NCBI RefSeq assembly: GCF_014235845.1
Contig: NZ_JACJUQ010000010.1
Location: 1 to 64,000, forward strand
Reading direction: 5' to 3'
Origin: Pontivivens nitratireducens
Lineage (GTDB): Bacteria; Pseudomonadota; Alphaproteobacteria; Rhodobacterales; Rhodobacteraceae
DNA: 64,000 bases
Positions 57,122 through 64,000 of the stretch are shown one piece after another. The notes beneath the pieces are model-generated. The model made no database searches, was not told where the DNA came from, and saw nothing but the letters and a program-made list of their open reading frames with translations. Position numbers and translations under genes: made by a program. The first letter of the stretch is position 1. Every line of letters starts with the position of its first letter.

Positions 57122-57423
57122 TCCCGGGGGAAATCCTCCCTGCGTCTGGTGAGATCGAGTTGAACGCGGCGCGCGCAGTCGTCACCCTGACCGTCGCCAA
57201 TACCGGCGACAGGCCCGTGCAGGTCGGCAGCCATTACCATTTCGCCGAGACCAACGCCGCGCTGGAATTCGACCGGGACGCGGCGCGCGGCCTGCGGCTG
57301 GACATCGCTGCGGGCACGGCCGTCCGCTTCGAGCCGGGGCAATCGCGCGATGTGGCGCTGGTGCCCTATGGCGGGGCGCGCAAGGTCTTTGGTTTCAATG
57401 GAAAAGTCATGGGGGCGCTGTAA
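57118..57423 (+). CDS. ureB: urease subunit beta
   Basis: The 101-residue beta subunit begins [16 protein letters not shown] and has [23 protein letters not shown]-type family core (seen from residue 38), then [20 protein letters not shown]. Its length is normal. It overlaps the small His-rich gene by 4 bp. Beta caps the UreC-gamma assembly. Confidence 0.97.
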   Translation: MIPGEILPASGEIELNAARAVVTLTVANTGDRPVQVGSHYHFAETNAALEFDRDAARGLRLDIAAGTAVRFEPGQSRDVALVPYGGARKVFGFNGKVMGAL

Positions 57424-57581
57424 TGGCATGGGCTCTCGATTGTGCAAGCTCGCCGCACGCTGCGCAGGCCGGCGGTATCTTGCCCCGCGATCTTCGGCGT
57501 AGTGCCACGCTGCCTGTCCGGCACTTGTACCGCCAACGCCCGCCCCTAGCCGCTGGGACTGTTGCAAGTCCGGCTATCTGA
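57423..57581 (+). CDS. candidate 52-residue ORF between ureB and ureC
   Basis: An ORF starts on the last A of the ureB stop codon (TAATG) and ends 12 bp before the ureC start, filling an otherwise odd 170-bp gap. The predicted peptide is basic, has two cysteine-free halves apart from one early Cys, and resembles nothing known. The exact fit hints at translation through the gap to ureC, but composition does not prove coding. Confidence 0.3.
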   Translation: MAWALDCASSPHAAQAGGILPRDLRRSATLPVRHLYRQRPPLAAGTVASPAI

Positions 57582-57593
57582 GAGGATATTCCC

Positions 57594-59294
57594 ATGCCCA
57601 ACCGTATTTCCCGCGCCGCCTATGCCGACATGTACGGTCCCACCACTGGCGACAGGGTGCGACTGGCCGATACCGACCTTATCATCGAGGTTGAGAAAGA
57701 CCTGACAACCTACGGTGAGGAAGTGAAATTCGGCGGCGGTAAGGTGATCCGCGACGGCATGGGGCAGTCGCAGGCAACCCGGGCCGAGGGGTCTGCCGAC
57801 ACGGTCATTACCAATGCGCTGATCGTCGATCATACCGGTATCTACAAGGCGGATGTCGGCCTGCGCGACGGACGTATTTCCCGGATCGGCAAGGCGGGAA
57901 ACCCCGATACGCAGGACGGTGTGGACATCGTCATCGGGCCGGGAACGGAGATTATCGCCGGTGAGGGGCGCATCCTGACCGCGGGCGGTTTCGACAGCCA
58001 TATCCACTTCATCTGCCCGCAGCAGGTCGAGGATGCGCTGCATTCCGGGATCACGACGATGCTGGGCGGCGGCACCGGGCCCGCGCACGGGACGCTTGCC
58101 ACCACCTGCACCCCGGGCCCGTGGCATATCGGGCGGATGTTGCAGGCGCTCGACGGGTTGCCAATGAACTTCGGCCTGTCGGGCAAGGGCAATGCCGCCC
58201 GCCCTGATGCGCTGGTCGAAATGGTCAGGGCCGGGGCCTGCGCCCTGAAGCTGCACGAGGATTGGGGCACCACCCCGCAGGCCATCGACACCTGTCTGAG
58301 CGTGGCCGACGACATGGATGTGCAGGTGATGATCCACACCGACACCCTGAACGAGAGCGGCTTTGTCGAGAATACCCTCGCCGCCATCAAGGGCCGCACG
58401 ATCCATGCCTTTCATACCGAGGGCGCCGGCGGCGGCCATGCGCCTGACATCATCAAGGTCTGCGGCCATGCGAACGTCATCCCGTCCTCCACCAATCCGA
58501 CGCGGCCCTATACGGTAAACACCTTGGAGGAACATCTGGACATGCTGATGGTCTGCCATCACCTGGACAAGAGCATTCCCGAGGACGTCGCCTTCGCCGA
58601 AAGCCGCATCAGGCGCGAAACCATCGCGGCGGAGGATATCCTGCACGACATGGGCGCGTTCTCGATCATCGCATCGGATTCGCAGGCCATGGGCCGGGTG
58701 GGTGAGGTCGCCATCCGCACTTGGCAGACGGCGGACAAGATGCGCAAACAGCGCGGTCGCTTGCCTGAGGAGACGGGCGAGAATGACAACATGCGTGTCC
58801 GTCGCTATATCGCGAAATACACCATCAACCCCGCAATCGCCCACGGCATCAGTCGCGAGATCGGCTCGGTCGAGGAGGGCAAGCGCGCCGACCTGGTGCT
58901 GTGGTCCCCCGCCTTCTTTGGCGTGAAGCCCGAAATGGTGCTGATCGGCGGCACCATTGCAATGGCGCAGATGGGCGATCCGAACGCCTCGATCCCGACG
59001 CCGCAGCCCGTCTATTCCCGCCCGATGTTCGGGGCACTGGGGCGCGCGCAGGAGGCAGCCTCGGTTCATTTCGTCAGCGCGGCGGCGGAGCTGGACCATC
59101 TGGGATTGCGCAAGGGCACCGTGGCGGTTGAGAACGCACGCGGTGGCATCGGTAAGGCGGCGATGGTCCTGAACGATTATTGCCCTGATATCGAGGTCCA
59201 CCCGGAAACATACGAGGTCCGCGCGGATGGAGAACTGCTCACCTGCGAACCCGCCGAGGTTCTGCCGATGGCACAGCGGTACTTCATGTACTAA
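57594..59294 (+). CDS. ureC: urease subunit alpha (catalytic)
   Basis: UreC hydrolyses urea to ammonia and carbamate at a two-nickel site. The 566-residue protein has nickel ligands His136 and His138 in GFDSHIHF, the carbamylated lysine Lys219 in [10 protein letters not shown], later His ligands in VMIHTDTLN and [10 protein letters not shown], the mobile-flap histidine in [13 protein letters not shown], and an aspartate in [11 protein letters not shown]. Length is normal. GAGAGG lies before the ATG. Confidence 0.98.
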   Translation: MPNRISRAAYADMYGPTTGDRVRLADTDLIIEVEKDLTTYGEEVKFGGGKVIRDGMGQSQATRAEGSADTVITNALIVDHTGIYKADVGLRDGRISRIGKAGNPDTQDGVDIVIGPGTEIIAGEGRILTAGGFDSHIHFICPQQVEDALHSGITTMLGGGTGPAHGTLATTCTPGPWHIGRMLQALDGLPMNFGLSGKGNAARPDALVEMVRAGACALKLHEDWGTTPQAIDTCLSVADDMDVQVMIHTDTLNESGFVENTLAAIKGRTIHAFHTEGAGGGHAPDIIKVCGHANVIPSSTNPTRPYTVNTLEEHLDMLMVCHHLDKSIPEDVAFAESRIRRETIAAEDILHDMGAFSIIASDSQAMGRVGEVAIRTWQTADKMRKQRGRLPEETGENDNMRVRRYIAKYTINPAIAHGISREIGSVEEGKRADLVLWSPAFFGVKPEMVLIGGTIAMAQMGDPNASIPTPQPVYSRPMFGALGRAQEAASVHFVSAAAELDHLGLRKGTVAVENARGGIGKAAMVLNDYCPDIEVHPETYEVRADGELLTCEPAEVLPMAQRYFMY

Positions 59295-59326
59295 AGTGGT
59301 AGTCAACCAAAAAGGGAATCTGCTCG

Positions 59327-59923
59327 ATGAGGAAAATTATCGTACTTTTGTCAATCTTGTTACCACAGGTTACTTTCGCTCAATCGAGTGATCGCATTGC
59401 GCTACGAGAGTATTTAGAAAACCTCAGGAGCGAGTTGCAGTCGATCAGTCAGGCCGGTGAAACTGAGTATCCAATATTCTTATCTCCTGTAGATGTTGAA
59501 TTGACAGTGGGCTTTGAGGCTGGTGCAAGCGGGGGAGCAAGTTTCTGGGTGTTTCAGGCTAGCGCGGATATTTCTTCGATGAATACCCAGTCTCTTAGTT
59601 TCACAGTTTACCCAAACAACAATAACGAATTGCTGCAGTATGGTAGTCTGATGGGAAGTGAAAATATTGGACTTCCAACCTTCGCTGCCCTAGAGCCGAC
59701 ACTTAGTTTTGACACTGAAATGATGGCAGTTGGGGTGCCGCAAAACGGTGTTGCGTGGCAATTACCTAGCGGAACATCCACAATTGAGGTGCCCGATGGT
59801 TCATTTGTTTTTGTACCTCAAGATAGTATTGGGGGTAGCAAACTGAATATTGAAGATATGACAATCGAAGACTTAATTGAAGGACTTGGCAATGGTACGA
59901 TGGGGGTTGAAATGAACGAATAG
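59327..59923 (+). CDS. secreted protein resembling the Trypco2 domain, inserted in the urease operon
   Basis: A 198-residue protein with a signal peptide (MRKIIVLLSILLPQVTFAQ). Residues about 24-100 follow the pattern of trypsin-co-occurring domain 2: ALREYLENLRSELQS, a short gap, PVDVELTVGFEAG, then GGASFWVFQASAD and a closing strand SLSFTVYP. The C-terminal half is polar and acidic with no recognised domain. It is much richer in A and T than the urease genes around it, so it was probably acquired. Trypco2 domains are known mainly from conflict-type gene sets with trypsin-like proteases, none of which is here. The assignment is from pattern memory and tentative. Confidence 0.6.
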   Translation: MRKIIVLLSILLPQVTFAQSSDRIALREYLENLRSELQSISQAGETEYPIFLSPVDVELTVGFEAGASGGASFWVFQASADISSMNTQSLSFTVYPNNNNELLQYGSLMGSENIGLPTFAALEPTLSFDTEMMAVGVPQNGVAWQLPSGTSTIEVPDGSFVFVPQDSIGGSKLNIEDMTIEDLIEGLGNGTMGVEMNE

Positions 59924-59934
59924 GTTCAAGAGCT

Positions 59935-60378
59935 TTGAAAGCCACCCACCTCACCCACTCGCACGACACACCTGCCGACACGCTGACCCTCGCCTATGAC
60001 GACCGGTATCGGCGGCGGATGGCGATGTGTTCGGACAATGGCCTGTCCTTCCTGCTGGATCTGGCGGAGGCGCAGGACATGCGGCCCGGTGACAGCCTCG
60101 TGCTCGACGATGGGCGGACAATTCGCATCGTCGCCGCCGATGAGCCATTGATGGAGGCGGTTCCGGCCGACCCGACGAACCTGCCGCGTGTGGCCTGGCA
60201 TGTGGGCAACCGGCATCTGACGTGCCAGATCCTCGACGATCGGCTGGTATTGCGGGCGGACAAGGTGATCGGACACATGCTCGAACATCTGGGCTGCACG
60301 GTCACGTTCCGCGACGGGCCCTTTACCCCTGAAGGCGGCGCCTACGGTCAGGGCCGCACCCATAGCCACGAGCATTGA
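59935..60378 (+). CDS. ureE: urease accessory protein UreE (nickel metallochaperone)
   Basis: UreE brings nickel to the UreDFG complex. The 147-residue protein has DRYRRRMAM and LAEAQDMRPGDSLVLDDG in its peptide-binding half, VAWHVGNRHLTCQI with GHMLEHLG in the metal-binding half, and a short His-rich tail (RTHSHEH). The start is TTG at 59935, 11 bp after the inserted gene's stop, with only a weak ribosome site. Confidence 0.92.
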   Translation: MKATHLTHSHDTPADTLTLAYDDRYRRRMAMCSDNGLSFLLDLAEAQDMRPGDSLVLDDGRTIRIVAADEPLMEAVPADPTNLPRVAWHVGNRHLTCQILDDRLVLRADKVIGHMLEHLGCTVTFRDGPFTPEGGAYGQGRTHSHEH

Positions 60379-60382
60379 CGAG

Positions 60383-60664
60383 ATGATATTTGAAAAGAAC
60401 CGCCGTAACGCCTCGGCTGATCACAGGCGAATGCATGCGCTCTATGAAATCGCAATCACGATTGCTGATTTTCTGGCGGCGATATCCTTTGTGATCGGCT
60501 CGATCCTGTTCTTTTCTGATTCGACGCAAACCGTGGGCACGTGGTTCTTCCTGCTCGGCTCCATCATGTTTTTCGTCAGCCCGTCGATCAAGGTGATGCG
60601 TGAGATCAAGCTTGCCAGCATGGGTGATGTCGGTGATCTGGCCAAGCGGTTCGAGAGGGAATGA
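60383..60664 (+). CDS. YrhK-like small membrane protein
   Basis: A 93-residue protein with a basic N-terminus and two membrane helices (about 24-45 and 52-68), the second including WFFLLGSIMFFVSPSIKVMRE, as in YrhK-domain proteins. It is 4 bp after ureE and overlaps the ureF start by 4 bp, so it belongs to the operon. Function unknown; a transport or acid-tolerance role is only a guess. Confidence 0.78.
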   Translation: MIFEKNRRNASADHRRMHALYEIAITIADFLAAISFVIGSILFFSDSTQTVGTWFFLLGSIMFFVSPSIKVMREIKLASMGDVGDLAKRFERE

Positions 60665-61296
60665 TGCGCGACGTCCAGCTGCTGCATCAATGGTTGTCTC
60701 CCGGCTATCCGTCCGGCGCGTTCGCTTGGTCGCACGGCTTGGACCGGCTGATCGACGATGGGGAGATTCTGGATGCGGCAGGGCTTGAGGCCTGGCTGTC
60801 CGGCGTCCTTCGCAATGGCTCCGGCTGGAGCGACGCGGTGCTGCTGGCCAACGCCTACAATCACCCCGAGCGCGCCGATGAGGTCGCGGAATTGGCTGCG
60901 GCTTTAGCCCCGTCGCGCGAACGCTACGCGGAGACGATGGATCAGGGTAAGGCCTTCGCGCGGGTGAATGCAGCGGTTCTGGGCGGCGGCGATGTTCCCT
61001 ACGCCTATCCCGTCGCTCTGGGCCTTGCGGCGGCGAGAGAAGGTGTGGCGCTGGACCTGACGCTGACGCTATACCTTCAGGCCTTCATCGCCAATCTGGT
61101 CAGCGCGGCAGTTCGCGCCGTGCCGCTGGGGCAAACCGATGGACAACGCGTGATATCTTCGTTCGCCGGTCTTTGCCGCGAAATTGCCGAAGCCGCGTGC
61201 ACGGCCGATCTGGATGATATCGGGGGCGCGATGATCCGGGCTGACATGGCCTCGATCCACCACGAGACGCAATATTCGCGGATGTTTCGATCCTGA
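60661..61296 (+). CDS. ureF: urease accessory protein UreF
   Basis: UreF acts with UreD and UreG in nickel insertion. The 211-residue all-helical protein has LLHQWLSPGYPSGAFAWSHG, the glycine-rich opening of the family, and a C-terminus with the usual ADMASIHHETQYSRMFRS ending. It overlaps the YrhK-like gene by 4 bp. Confidence 0.94.
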   Translation: MMRDVQLLHQWLSPGYPSGAFAWSHGLDRLIDDGEILDAAGLEAWLSGVLRNGSGWSDAVLLANAYNHPERADEVAELAAALAPSRERYAETMDQGKAFARVNAAVLGGGDVPYAYPVALGLAAAREGVALDLTLTLYLQAFIANLVSAAVRAVPLGQTDGQRVISSFAGLCREIAEAACTADLDDIGGAMIRADMASIHHETQYSRMFRS

Positions 61297-61349
61297 GAAA
61301 TCATTATAAAACAATTCATTAAGACACATAATTCACGAGGAGCAATAAC

Positions 61350-61961
61350 ATGAAATCGAAGAACGGACCGCTACGCGTGGGACTGGGCGGTCCTGTCGGG
61401 GCCGGCAAGACCGCGTTGATGGAGCAGCTATGCAAGGCGATGGCAGGCACCTATTCCGTCGCGGCGATCACCAACGACATCTACACACGTGAGGACGCCG
61501 AATTCCTGATGCGCGCACAGGCGCTGCCGTTGGAACGCATCCTGGGGGTGGAGACCGGGGGCTGCCCACACACCGCCATTCGCGAGGATTGTTCGATCAA
61601 TCTCAACGCCATCGACACGATGGTGGGCAAGTTTCCCGACCTCGATCTGGTGCTGATCGAAAGCGGCGGCGACAACCTGTCGGCTACATTCTCACCCGAG
61701 CTGGCCGACATCACGATCTATGTCATCGACGTCTGCGCCGGGGACAAGATCCCACGCAAGGGCGGGCCGGGCATCACGCGGGCGGATCTGCTGGTCATCA
61801 ACAAGATCGACCTGGCCCCGCATGTGGGCGCGTCACTGGAAGTGATGGCCCGCGATGCCGAAATCCAGCGCGGCACCCGCCCGACCGTTTTCACCAATGT
61901 GAAATCCGGCGATGGCGTGGCGGATATCGTCAGGTTCATCGAAACCACCGGCGGGCTATAG
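61350..61961 (+). CDS. ureG: urease accessory GTPase UreG
   Basis: UreG powers nickel delivery by GTP hydrolysis. The 203-residue SIMIBI GTPase has the P-loop [15 protein letters not shown] at about residue 11, the metal-binding CPH in [30 protein letters not shown] and the guanine motif NKID. It is 53 bp after ureF with CGAGGAG before the ATG, and ends the operon. Confidence 0.97.
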   Translation: MKSKNGPLRVGLGGPVGAGKTALMEQLCKAMAGTYSVAAITNDIYTREDAEFLMRAQALPLERILGVETGGCPHTAIREDCSINLNAIDTMVGKFPDLDLVLIESGGDNLSATFSPELADITIYVIDVCAGDKIPRKGGPGITRADLLVINKIDLAPHVGASLEVMARDAEIQRGTRPTVFTNVKSGDGVADIVRFIETTGGL

Positions 61962-62002
61962 CGCCGGGGCCTTCTTCACGGAGCTTTGTGCGCCGGGATG
62001 CC

Positions 62003-64000
<1,998 letters not shown>

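Noticed and set aside
57546-59306. 586-codon minus-strand ORF opposite ureC
   Set aside because: Shadow of ureC, whose active-site residues are all present on the other strand.

Overview
The window looks like a chromosome segment of an alphaproteobacterium of the Rhodobacterales (Rhodobacter/Roseobacter group). This is an inference from content. The DNA is GC-rich. The lipid A gene is the alphaproteobacterial lpxI type. The lexA promoter carries the alphaproteobacterial GTTC-N7-GTTC SOS box. There is a secreted RTX/Hint protein of a kind common in this order, and a short dispersed repeat (GCCTYCGGCGRGGATATTT...) occurs several times between genes.

Layout. 1-7.3 kb: the tail of an IS5-type transposase, an EnvZ-like sensor kinase, a divergent metallo-beta-lactamase-fold hydrolase, and a minus-strand run consisting of a pseudouridine catabolism set (AEC transporter, psuK, psuG), modB-modC without modA, and miaA. 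7.36-10.34 kb: a complete 2,975-bp IS1595-type mobile element with perfect 26-bp terminal inverted repeats and an 8-bp target duplication. It carries a DUF3800 gene, a small winged-helix-like gene and an amber-interrupted gene as cargo. 10.6-26.9 kb: the classic rpsB-tsf-pyrH-frr-uppS-cdsA-dxr-rseP-bamA-skp-fabZ-lpxA-lpxI-lpxB cluster for translation, isoprenoid/phospholipid synthesis and outer-membrane assembly. It is interrupted after tsf by a broken yitT-family gene and a minus-strand RTX/Hint gene.

27-43.8 kb: gltA and gltX on the minus strand, comEC facing lexA, then moeA-moaC-trpC-ung-trpD-trpG (minus strand, mostly with 4-bp stop/start overlaps), a plus-strand divergent polysaccharide deacetylase, trpE, a PpiD-like periplasmic folding factor and a class I aminotransferase. 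43.9-55.6 kb: an Uup-type ABC-F protein, a small lipoprotein, parE, xerD, an uncharacterised secreted protein, a 45-residue membrane protein, aroK-aroB, an EamA exporter coupled to a Cys-rich radical SAM enzyme, an SDR and tRNA-Gly(CCC).

55.8-62 kb: a urease operon, ureD-ureA-(51-aa His-rich peptide)-ureB-(52-aa candidate ORF)-ureC-(AT-rich secreted protein resembling the Trypco2 domain)-ureE-yrhK-ureF-ureG. UreABC form the enzyme and UreDEFG load nickel. The inserted small genes are the less ordinary part. 62-64 kb: an aspartate-aminotransferase-type gene with a 10-bp-arm inverted repeat just upstream of its ribosome binding site, a coupled hypothetical gene, and the start of a divergent XRE-type regulator.

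The most notable items are the IS1595 element with DUF3800 cargo, which landed inside a dispersed repeat in front of rpsB, the Trypco2-like secreted protein inside the urease operon, and the dispersed repeat itself, one copy of which encodes the C-terminus of MiaA.
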